Shown here one piece after another: positions 53,514 to 61,205 of a stretch of DNA of 64,000 nt. The stretch covers positions 54,351 to 118,350 of the forward strand of contig CANMWJ010000014.1 of NCBI GenBank assembly GCA_947501565.1, in the 5' to 3' direction. How positions within the stretch are numbered: the stretch's first letter is position 1; the number at the start of each line of letters is the position of its first letter. Both the position numbers and the translations under genes were made by a program. The stretch is from an uncultured Marinobacterium sp. (GTDB lineage: Bacteria > Pseudomonadota > Gammaproteobacteria > Pseudomonadales > Balneatricaceae). The notes beneath the pieces were generated by a model. The model ran no database searches and was not told the DNA's origin. It saw only the letters and a program-made list of their open reading frames with translations.

Positions 53514-55904
53514 CTATTTATTTTTACCTTTGCCGCCGCCTTTGGTTCCGGTGTTATCTCCCGTATCACCCCCGTCATCGCCACTTGATTGCAACGTGAC
53601 AGTCACCGTCGCTTCGGCGGTCAACTCACCATCACTCACAACATACGTAAAGCTGTCGGAGTTCTTAAAACGTTTGGCGGGGCTATAAGTTAAAGAGCCG
53701 TCACCATTAATTGCCACATTACCTTTTGCCCCTTGCGTCACAGAAACAACCGTCAACTGTTTACCTTCTGGGTCCGTGTCGTTACTTAGTACATCAATGC
53801 TAACGGGTGAAACCGTAGCCAATGTAACCGCATCGTTCTGAGCATTCGGTGCCTGGTTAGAGGTGCTGCTGTTATCAACGACGTAGGTAACAGACGCAGA
53901 ATTGGTGTACGTACTGTTAGCCTGGTCGGAAGCTGATACGGGGAGGTCGAAAAAACCATCAGTGGCAGACGTAGAAGAGTTCACGGTGAGTGTAACATCC
54001 TGACTACTGCCTGGAAGGAGATTGACGCTGCTGAGCGACCACTCAGCACCCCATCCAGTAGGCAAGGTTACAGCCAATTGGTAAGTGCTGCTGCCACAGT
54101 TAGAATTGTTCTGGTTGGCGATGCTAAAACTGTAGGACAAGGAGCTACCAGACGCTCCCCACTGTGTACCTTCAGAGATCACATTAATCGAAGGCGCTCC
54201 CTCATAACATGTACCAGAACCGAGATTCACATCTACCGAAGCACTAGTTGAATCCGTACCGTTATTGGTAATGGATACACCACTATCGCCATCAACATAG
54301 CTGAAGCCCGCAGCTAGTGCCGGATCTTTCCAATCACTGGCGCTTGAGCTAGCTGGCGTCATGTCCAGCAGGGCACTGCTATGAGCAACGCCATCGTCAG
54401 CCGTGTGGATGATGATGCCATTCATCACGTTATTGGAGTCTATCTTGTTGTCAGAAAACAGCTGTTGATCGTAGCCTGTCGGTTGGCGGTATTCGACAAA
54501 GTACCAGCTTGAATTGCCCGTGGTGCTGTCGTGGGAGCGTTGAATCTTAAGGGCTTTGAGTCCGCTGGTGCTGTTCTGGGCGAATGGAACCAGATCGAAA
54601 TTGCCAGAGTTAGTTACTTCCAGGACCTCGCTACTGCTAAGCCATCCCAGTCTGGATTTTTCAAAAGTATTAAAGTGACCGACAGTATCGAAATACCCCA
54701 TGGTGTCGAGCGTATCGCCGTACTCGACTGTGTAGCAGTTGTTACCTAAAACATCCGCGCCACACTCTTTTGCGGTTGCGTGGTACAGGCCAAGGTTATG
54801 GCCAAGCTCATGAGCAACAACGCTTAAAGTCAGGCTGTTGTTTATGTAAGTGACAGAGGGCAGTCCACCGACAGACCCTGAGCCAGCGTAACCACAGCTG
54901 TTCTGGGGGAACGCATAGATCAGACGATCATATTGGCTAATATCGTAGCCGGCCACGCTCGCTGCATAATTTGCCTGGTTTTTGATGTCACGACTGCTGC
55001 AGTCCGTGCTGCTCAAAGGCACAGTAAACCATCCTGCAACATCGCCGGTAAGCCAGGTGCGCCCGTCTGAGTTTTCCTGAATAAAGTTGTTAACGTCCCC
55101 AAAGAGCAGTTGTTGCGCCTCATTTACAGTCCACGGCTCTTCAGGTTTGTCCTGAAAGTTAATCAACACCAGTAATGTGCGTTGATCGCCAAGTGTGTTG
55201 GCAATTTCTGGCGTCAGGTCGGTTTCCGCGGATTGCGTAGAAGTACCGCCGGTATTGAGATAGAGAAGCGACTCTGAACTGGATACAGCGATATCACCGT
55301 CGGCGTCCTGTGCGATGGATTCGTCCGATTCCAAAAGAATACCGGATACGCTTACCGATTGATTTGTGCCATAGGGTACTTGATCGGCCTGAGCGAAGTG
55401 CAGTTCAAAGCGTTTGCCATTGCCTGCGTTCAGATAGTGACGCAACGCATTGGAACCATCACTGTAATCCTCGTATATAGCCTCTACCTGGCCGGAGATT
55501 TCGAATTTCTGCTCAAGCATAGTCTGTACTTCAGCAGGCATACCCGGTTGTTTGCCTTGAGGAATAGCGACACGCAGTGCCTCTGCCGGGTTGGTTCTGA
55601 TCAACTCCGCCATTACCGCCCGGCGAGCGTTAGCTTTCTCGATCAGTGTTTCCAACGTAACTGCTTTGTTGGTTGCACCGCGGGCCTGGGCCCATTCTTT
55701 GTGCGCAGCTACAAAGTCGGTGGTAGCAGCAGTCGCACGAGCGCGGTTCAGCGCAGATTGTGCGAAAGCAGGGGGCTTGCCATGGGTGTGATTGTGTCCA
55801 GCGTGGTTATCGTGCTGGGCTGCTACAGCAAAACCCGGTGTAAGCAGTAGGGCAGAACTCAGGCCAAGGGTGGCCAGCAGATGTGAAGGCGCGCGACGCG
55901 TCAT
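53514..55904 (-). CDS. Secreted zinc metalloprotease (gametolysin/M6-M11-like)
   Basis: 796 aa from ATG 55904, with GGAG 6 nt upstream; the in-frame ATG at 55943 lies before the U-run of the leader and lacks a site. Signal peptide (LLATLGLSSALLLTPGFAVAA), a propeptide of about 170 residues, then the catalytic domain with VVAHELGHNLGLYHA (HExxHxxGxxH) near residue 365. A NEW3-like beta domain (540-680) and a cadherin/Ig-like domain (695-780, SNDTDPEGKQLTVVSVTQG) follow, then a Gly/Lys-rich end. Likely T2SS substrate. Its leader carries a c-di-GMP riboswitch. Confidence 0.88.
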   Translation of the reverse strand: MTRRAPSHLLATLGLSSALLLTPGFAVAAQHDNHAGHNHTHGKPPAFAQSALNRARATAATTDFVAAHKEWAQARGATNKAVTLETLIEKANARRAVMAELIRTNPAEALRVAIPQGKQPGMPAEVQTMLEQKFEISGQVEAIYEDYSDGSNALRHYLNAGNGKRFELHFAQADQVPYGTNQSVSVSGILLESDESIAQDADGDIAVSSSESLLYLNTGGTSTQSAETDLTPEIANTLGDQRTLLVLINFQDKPEEPWTVNEAQQLLFGDVNNFIQENSDGRTWLTGDVAGWFTVPLSSTDCSSRDIKNQANYAASVAGYDISQYDRLIYAFPQNSCGYAGSGSVGGLPSVTYINNSLTLSVVAHELGHNLGLYHATAKECGADVLGNNCYTVEYGDTLDTMGYFDTVGHFNTFEKSRLGWLSSSEVLEVTNSGNFDLVPFAQNSTSGLKALKIQRSHDSTTGNSSWYFVEYRQPTGYDQQLFSDNKIDSNNVMNGIIIHTADDGVAHSSALLDMTPASSSASDWKDPALAAGFSYVDGDSGVSITNNGTDSTSASVDVNLGSGTCYEGAPSINVISEGTQWGASGSSLSYSFSIANQNNSNCGSSTYQLAVTLPTGWGAEWSLSSVNLLPGSSQDVTLTVNSSTSATDGFFDLPVSASDQANSTYTNSASVTYVVDNSSTSNQAPNAQNDAVTLATVSPVSIDVLSNDTDPEGKQLTVVSVTQGAKGNVAINGDGSLTYSPAKRFKNSDSFTYVVSDGELTAEATVTVTLQSSGDDGGDTGDNTGTKGGGKGKNK

Positions 55905-55919
55905 AAGAATCTCCGCAGT

Positions 55920-55941
55920 AAAAAAATTGCGAAAGATCCTC
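55920..55941 (-). promoter_or_regulatory. Riboswitch expression platform: 3' arm of an 11-bp helix plus U7
   Basis: On the minus strand, GAGGATCTTTC (55941 to 55931) is followed by GCAA and seven U (55926-55920), 15 nt before the protease start. It is exactly complementary to GAAAGATCCTC (56070 to 56060), which lies just before the aptamer. Confidence 0.7.
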
Positions 55942-55977
55942 AAACTACGTACTGATCAGCGAGGGTATGCTCTCCAT

Positions 55978-56056
55978 GGGCAGTGCGGCCGTCCCCACAA
56001 CACAGATGGGACCCGTGACTTTGCGACACCTGCTTTCGCAGGCTGTGCCTTTATCC
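55978..56056 (-). promoter_or_regulatory. c-di-GMP-I (GEMM) riboswitch aptamer
   Basis: Read on the minus strand from 56056: AAAGGCACAG, P2 hairpin CCTGC-GAAA-GCAGG with the GNRA tetraloop, TGTCGCAAAGTCACGG (the GACGCAAAGCCACGG core), P3 GGTCCCA...TGGGGAC, then GGCCGCACTGCC closing P1 with GGCA. These are the landmarks of class I c-di-GMP riboswitches. It lies in the leader of the metalloprotease gene, 74 nt before its start. Confidence 0.92.
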
Positions 56057-56070
56057 GGAGAGGATCTTTC

Positions 56071-56572
56071 CGATGTAACACTGCGGTACTGTTTTCCCGC
56101 AGGCGTTTAACCGAATGGACTTATCTCGTCGTGAGAACCCTGCATCCAGATAACATCACTGTGCCCGCTGACCGTCCTTGTCCAAGGTGGATGAATGTAA
56201 GTCATTCGGGGCGATAAAGTGGCGAGGGGAGAGTGGTACGGGACCATAGTGGGGTGCAGACCAGCACGAACAACATGTGCTTTAACGCTGATTGCCAGAC
56301 TACCCTACCCAAGTCCGGCACTTCAGGTTAACAGCTGTTCCCCACAACGTAGCCACCCATCTCGGCTGCTTTACACGCTGTAAACTGTATAAACGGTGCG
56401 CATCATAACATTTACAATTGTTCATGTCTTATACAGTAGTGGAATAAAGATTCCGGATGGCTGAATAAAAAGTGATCGTTTACTAAAGAACTCGGCGTGA
56501 TAGATCTCCCCAACCTGTAACACCGAACTAACAGAAACTGAACACGTGTTGGATGAAATTAACGTAGCGACA
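56071..56572. other. Divergent intergenic region between protease riboswitch and surface-protein gene 2 control region
   Basis: About 500 bp that must contain the protease promoter (minus strand). A TTTACA-CGC-TGTAAA palindrome lies at 56370-56384; its half-sites resemble those of the TGTAAY-N6-RTTACA elements. No convincing gene or -24/-12 promoter on the minus strand was found. Confidence 0.45.
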
Positions 56573-56624
56573 AATCAATAGGTTATGCGCGTTTTGTAGA
56601 TGTATATGTAAGATTATCCTTACA
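56573..56624 (+). promoter_or_regulatory. Candidate activator site upstream of surface-protein gene 2
   Basis: AATCAATAGGTTATGCG (56573-56589) and the perfect inverted repeat TGTAAG-ATTATC-CTTACA (56607-56624). Centre of the palindrome is about 100 bp before the predicted transcription start, a normal distance for a sigma-54 activator. Confidence 0.7.
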
Positions 56625-56689
56625 ACTGTGAAATAATATCCAGTCCCCAATTACTTAAAATTCCCACAATTTCAAGCAGTTATCGTTCG

Positions 56690-56705
56690 GGCATGGCCTT
56701 TGCTT
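56690..56705 (+). promoter_or_regulatory. Sigma-54 promoter of surface-protein gene 2
   Basis: GGCATGGCCTTTGCTT: GG (56690-56691), 10 nt, GC (56702-56703). Leader to the start codon is about 275 nt. Confidence 0.87.
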
Positions 56706-56837
56706 GCACTGTGGTGTGAGGATTCAGATCCTTATTCTTCCGCTGGTTGATGGTGAAACGCTGTCTTGCGAAATTACTTTTAAGCTGTGATTTCGCAAGG
56801 CTACTCTATTACGAGCTTATGGCTCTGCCGCCAATGG

Positions 56838-56991
56838 GAGAGGGGAGCCTCTTACTGGCTTTGGGGCTCATTTCATACATCACACACCCGATGTGGTAAC
56901 AGTAACTTCGTTTCGGACAATTGGAGTGTGCTGCATCGAGTCCACGGTTACTTATTTCACCGGACAGTCATAAGGACCGAGGAGGTGGGAG
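56838..56991 (+). promoter_or_regulatory. Conserved 5' leader element of surface-protein gene 2
   Basis: Shared with 61052-61205: GGGGAGCC-TC, GGCT, GGGG[CT]TC (a foldable stem), CATTTCATACATCACACACC, GGAGTGTGCT, GTCCACGGT and GACCGAGGAGGTG before the ATG. CACACACC can pair with GGAGTGTG. A perfect hairpin TTGCGAAAT-N15-ATTTCGCAA lies upstream, at 56773-56805. No match to a known riboswitch seen. Confidence 0.6.
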
Positions 56992-59900
56992 ATGCGAACG
57001 CTACGAAAACTGATTAAATCAAAACTGATGTGGCTAAGCACACTGTTAGTCATAGGTCTTGCCATGACAGCAGCTGTACGTGCGGTTGATGGTTTGGGAC
57101 TGTTTGAACTGGATGGTAATGCCACACAGCAATCATATGACGATTGGGCAACACTGTCAGGAGGTGGCAGTGCGGTGGCCTTCACCGGCATCATTGCCGA
57201 CCCGGCCCCGTTATCCATTTTTACAGGCGGTGGTTCTAAGGACGTCCGCGATGTGAGTGAGTGGCGCCACAAAGACGGCAGTGTGCCGGATAAAGATAAC
57301 ATCACCAATGCATATGCTGCAGCCTACATAAATCAACTGAACACCGGCCCGCACCAAGCGGGTGATCTTATTATTACTTTTGGCCTGGACCGTTTTGCTA
57401 ATAACGGTGATGCCCAGGCGGGATTCTGGTTCTTCCAGGATGAGGTTGGCCTGGCTCCTGACGGTTCCTTCATCGGCAACCACCAAGTCGGTGATATTCT
57501 GGTACTGGTTGAATATCCACAGGGGGCAAATGCTTCACCCACCATCGATGTTTATGAGTGGAATCCTGGATTAGCATCAGACAATCTGCATCTGTTGCTG
57601 TCTACGTCGGACGCATTATGTGATGGCTTAGGCAATAAAGAAGTCTGCGCGATCACGAACGCTGACACTACTGATGCGCCTTGGCCTTATGAAGCCAAGT
57701 TCCCGGATGACAGCTCTCCGAATGACTTTCCATTCGAAAGCTTCTTTGAAGGCGGGATCAACGTCTCTGCACTTCTAGGTGGTGAGGTACCATGTTTCAG
57801 TAGTTTCCTGGCGGAAACTCGCTCATCACGTTCAGAAACCGCACAGTTGAAAGACTTTGTACTGGGCGCATTTGATGTTTGTAGTATCGATGTAACCAAG
57901 CAATGTACTGCAGGCGTTAGCGCAGGCGGTGACCTGATCGACATCAGCTTCGGGGGTGTCGTTACTAACACCGGTGCATTGGCACTGGATGTGACAATCT
58001 ATGATGACATGGGAACTCCGAATGATACCTCTGACGATGTGAAAGTATATGACGATACTTTGGCAGCAGGTGCCTCTGATAACTACAGCGGCAGTTTCCA
58101 GACCACAGATATACCTTCAACCGACAGAGTTATCGCTACAGGTACACGTGGCCAGGCCACTGTACAAGCAACCGCAGATGCTACCTGCTCACCGGCACTG
58201 GATGAACGGATTGCAGTGACAAAAGCATGTACTGCGACCCTGAATAGTGCAGGGGATATGGTTGATGTAAGCTATGGCGGTACAGTCTCCAACCCGGGTA
58301 ATGTGAAGCTCAAAGACATTACCGTTGTAGATGATAACGGCACACCGTTAGATGAGTCTGACGACGTAACACTGATCTCTGGCCTGAGCCTGGCTCCGGG
58401 GGACTCTAAGGATTTCTCCGGCAGTTACTCAACTACTGACATTACACCGACTGATGTGGTAACCGCCTCCGGTGTTAGTGTACTGACGAGTACTCCCGTC
58501 GAAGATTCGGCAGAAGCAAGCTGTGCTCCGGATATCAATCCAGTCATAGACGTAACCAAGTCATGTACTGCAAGCATTAACAGTGCAGGCGATAGCGTGC
58601 TGGTTAGTTTCTCTGGTTCTGTCAGCAACGATGGTAACGAAGCACTGAAAAATATCACCGTTGTAGACGATAACGGTACACCCGGTGATCTGTCTGATGA
58701 CGTTACCGTTCTGACCATCGCGAAGCTGGATGCGGGTGCGTCACAGAACTTCTCAGGAAGTTTCACCACAACCAACGCAAGCTCTACGGATATTGTTGTC
58801 GCTAATGGTACAGGTGTTCTCTCTGCCAGCGCAGTCTCTGACAATGCTACAGCGACCTGTGCACCGGACCTCAATCCGTCAATCATGGTTAGCAAATCTT
58901 GTACTGCGCAGATCAACAGCGCAGGCGATATTGTTGATGTTAGCTTCCAGGGTACCGTTACCAACAACGGTAACGAAGCGCTGAAAAACGTAACAGTAAA
59001 AGACGATAACGGTACACCAGGGGATCTGTCTGATGACGTTGTTGTTGCCAATATAGCGAAATTGGACGCGGGTGCGTCACAGAACTTCTCAGGAAGCTTC
59101 ACCACCACCAACGCCAGTTCTACCGATATTGTGGTAGCTAATGGTACAGGCGTTATTTCTGCAAGCGCTGTATCCGACAACGCCTCAGCGACCTGTGCGC
59201 CGGATCTCAATCCGTCGCTCATGGTTAGTAAAGCGTGTACTGCACAACTCAACAGTGCAGGGGATATTGTGGACGTGAACTTCCAGGGTACTGTCACTAA
59301 CAACGGCAACGAAGCCCTTAAAAATGTGACCGTCAAAGACGATAGCGGTACACCGGGTGACCTGTCAGATGATGTTGTTGTACTGAGTATCGCCAAGCTT
59401 AATGCAGGTGCGTCTCAGAACTTCTCAGGAAGCTTCACTACCACTGATGCCAGCTCTACCGATATCGTTGTTGCAAAAGGTACAGGTGTTATCTCTGCAA
59501 GTGCAGTATCCGACAATGCCTCTGCAACTTGTGCGCCGGATCTCAATCCGTCAATCATGGTTAGTAAAGTTTGTACTGCACAGATCAACAGTGCAGGTAA
59601 TGCAGTTGATGTGAGCTTCCAGGGTACTGTTACCAACACCGGTAACGAAGCGCTGAAAAATGTAATTGTTAAAGATGATAGCGGTACACCGAGTGACCTC
59701 TCGGATGATGTTGTCGTCCTTAATATCGCGAAACTGGATGCTGGTGCGTCTCAGAACTACTCGGGCGTGTTCAGTACAGGTGATTCAACTTCAACCGATA
59801 TCGTGGTCGTTAAAGGTACTGGTCTAATCAGTGCTACAGCCGTTTCTGATAATGCATCAGCAACCTGTGCCGCTGATATTCTGCCAGATATCAACGTCAC

Positions 59901-60648
59901 TAAAGAGTGTGTTGATCCTGCTGTAAATGGTGATCCAATACTGTTTAGCGGTACAGTCACCAACGTCGGTAATGTTGAGCTGAACGATGTGACTGTCGTG
60001 GATGACAACGGTACACCGGGTGATACTAGTGATGACCAGACAGTGCTCGGACCTATCACTCTTGCACCAGGTGCGTCAGATAGTTATAGCGGCAGTTATC
60101 TGGTACTCGTAGCTGGACCGTCCACAGATGTGGTAACCGCATCTGGTGCTGATGCGATTGACAGTACGCCTGTAGAGGCGACTGCAAGCGCAACCTGTGA
60201 GGTTCCGCCTCCTGAAGAGGAAGGCTGTACACCAGGTTTCTGGAAAAACAATCCAGGACGTTGGTCATACACCGACTACGACCCAAGCGATTTGCTGAGT
60301 AGCGTCTTTGACTTCACTGGTGCACCTAACAAGGTTTATTCACTATCAAGTGATACCCTGATGGAAGCCTTGAATTATGGTGGTGGTACTGGTCCAGATG
60401 GTGCAGCACAGGTACTGTTACGAGCTGCTGTTGCCGCAGTACTTAACGCGAATCACGGTAAAGTTGCCTACCCACTGCCTGAAAGTTACGTAATTAGCGA
60501 AGTAAGTAGCGCACTTCAGAGCGGCAGTCGTGAAACTATGTTGGTACTGGCCAACAAACTCGACAAAGCCAACAATGGGGTTCTGATCGATAACGGAGAC
60601 ACCGAGTCTTGTCCATTAACAGCGGACGAGAGTGGTAAAGAGTTCTGA
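56992..60648 (+). CDS. Secreted repeat protein 2 (seven Ig-like modules and C-terminal CTPGFW domain)
   Basis: 1218 aa. Signal peptide ending AAVRA. N-terminal domain 33-298 with SEWRHKDGSVPDKDNITNAY, conserved among the three paralogues. Seven DUF7507/DUF11-like modules: module 1 of 108 residues from 299, modules 2-6 of exactly 112 each from 407, module 7 from 967. Each opens with VTK/VSK-x-C and contains VDDNGTP...SDD; modules 1-6 close with TC(A/S)xD-type Cys. The last 141 residues begin GCTPGFWKNNPGRW, a domain seen in many bacterial surface proteins. No membrane anchor. Likely T2SS-exported matrix or surface protein. Confidence 0.85.
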   Translation: MRTLRKLIKSKLMWLSTLLVIGLAMTAAVRAVDGLGLFELDGNATQQSYDDWATLSGGGSAVAFTGIIADPAPLSIFTGGGSKDVRDVSEWRHKDGSVPDKDNITNAYAAAYINQLNTGPHQAGDLIITFGLDRFANNGDAQAGFWFFQDEVGLAPDGSFIGNHQVGDILVLVEYPQGANASPTIDVYEWNPGLASDNLHLLLSTSDALCDGLGNKEVCAITNADTTDAPWPYEAKFPDDSSPNDFPFESFFEGGINVSALLGGEVPCFSSFLAETRSSRSETAQLKDFVLGAFDVCSIDVTKQCTAGVSAGGDLIDISFGGVVTNTGALALDVTIYDDMGTPNDTSDDVKVYDDTLAAGASDNYSGSFQTTDIPSTDRVIATGTRGQATVQATADATCSPALDERIAVTKACTATLNSAGDMVDVSYGGTVSNPGNVKLKDITVVDDNGTPLDESDDVTLISGLSLAPGDSKDFSGSYSTTDITPTDVVTASGVSVLTSTPVEDSAEASCAPDINPVIDVTKSCTASINSAGDSVLVSFSGSVSNDGNEALKNITVVDDNGTPGDLSDDVTVLTIAKLDAGASQNFSGSFTTTNASSTDIVVANGTGVLSASAVSDNATATCAPDLNPSIMVSKSCTAQINSAGDIVDVSFQGTVTNNGNEALKNVTVKDDNGTPGDLSDDVVVANIAKLDAGASQNFSGSFTTTNASSTDIVVANGTGVISASAVSDNASATCAPDLNPSLMVSKACTAQLNSAGDIVDVNFQGTVTNNGNEALKNVTVKDDSGTPGDLSDDVVVLSIAKLNAGASQNFSGSFTTTDASSTDIVVAKGTGVISASAVSDNASATCAPDLNPSIMVSKVCTAQINSAGNAVDVSFQGTVTNTGNEALKNVIVKDDSGTPSDLSDDVVVLNIAKLDAGASQNYSGVFSTGDSTSTDIVVVKGTGLISATAVSDNASATCAADILPDINVTKECVDPAVNGDPILFSGTVTNVGNVELNDVTVVDDNGTPGDTSDDQTVLGPITLAPGASDSYSGSYLVLVAGPSTDVVTASGADAIDSTPVEATASATCEVPPPEEEGCTPGFWKNNPGRWSYTDYDPSDLLSSVFDFTGAPNKVYSLSSDTLMEALNYGGGTGPDGAAQVLLRAAVAAVLNANHGKVAYPLPESYVISEVSSALQSGSRETMLVLANKLDKANNGVLIDNGDTESCPLTADESGKEF
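58210..59889 (+). repeat. Tandem 336-bp coding repeat (five units)
   Basis: Unit starts at 58210, 58546, 58882, 59218 and 59554, each exactly 336 bp (112 codons). Units 3-5 are the most alike, with long identical runs around GATGCGGGTGCGTC and TTCTCAGGAAG. Confidence 0.95.
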
Positions 60649-60670
60649 ACAGTTACGAACTTTCTCCAGT

Positions 60671-60705
60671 AAAAAGGGTGAAACCAGTGGGTTTCACCCT
60701 TTTTT
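60671..60705 (+). terminator. Terminator of surface-protein gene 2
   Basis: AAAAAGGGTGAAACC-AGTG-GGTTTCACCCTTTTTT: 10-bp stem, T6. Confidence 0.95.
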
Positions 60706-60791
60706 ATGGCGGTATATCGAACAACTGTTTAAATGCTTGCACCTGTTGTTCAGAAAGCTAACACCTCTCTTTACAGAATAGGCCTTTTAAA

Positions 60792-60842
60792 AATCAAAGG
60801 GTTACGCACTGTTACGACCATACATGTAATTTCCGCATTACA
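60792..60842 (+). promoter_or_regulatory. Candidate activator site upstream of surface-protein gene 3
   Basis: AATCAAAGGGTTACGCAC (60792-60809) and the perfect inverted repeat TGTAAT-TTCCGC-ATTACA (60825-60842), 65 bp before the -24 GG; nearly the same spacing as gene 2. Confidence 0.7.
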
Positions 60843-60906
60843 GAAAAGACCTGGTCATTCCACTAGTTATTGTTAAAACCCTTTACTTTCAAGAAGATAC
60901 CGTCGA

Positions 60907-60922
60907 GGCACGACCTTTGCTT
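60907..60922 (+). promoter_or_regulatory. Sigma-54 promoter of surface-protein gene 3
   Basis: GGCACGACCTTTGCTT matches the consensus GGCACG-N4-TTGC exactly (GG 60907-60908, GC 60919-60920). Leader about 274 nt. Confidence 0.92.
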
Positions 60923-61051
60923 TGACAATAGTGAGAGGACAGATGTCCTTCTGATTTCCCCGAGATGATGATCAAACGATGACCTGCAGAACCACTTCAA
61001 ATTGATGATTTCGCACGACAGCGTTTCGATCGAGCGAATGCTCACAACACA

Positions 61052-61205
61052 GGGGAGGGGAGCCTCATACAGGCTATGGGGTTCATTTCATACATCACAC
61101 ACCTGAAGTAGCAACAGTAACTCCATCAGGGAAGTAGGAGTGTGCTCCGTCAGGTCCACGGTCATCTATTTGCGGGAGTGTGCAGAATGACCGAGGAGGT
61201 GAAAG
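61052..61205 (+). promoter_or_regulatory. Conserved 5' leader element of surface-protein gene 3
   Basis: Counterpart of 56838-56991. Hairpin AGCCT-CATAC-AGGCT is perfect here. The GAGCC/GGTTC pair replaces GAGCC/GGCTC of gene 2 and still pairs (G-U), suggesting a kept RNA structure. Confidence 0.6.

Noticed and set aside
58425..59396. 323-codon minus-strand frame inside surface-protein gene 2
   Set aside because: It repeats with the same 336-bp period as the real modules, so it only mirrors the tandem repeat.
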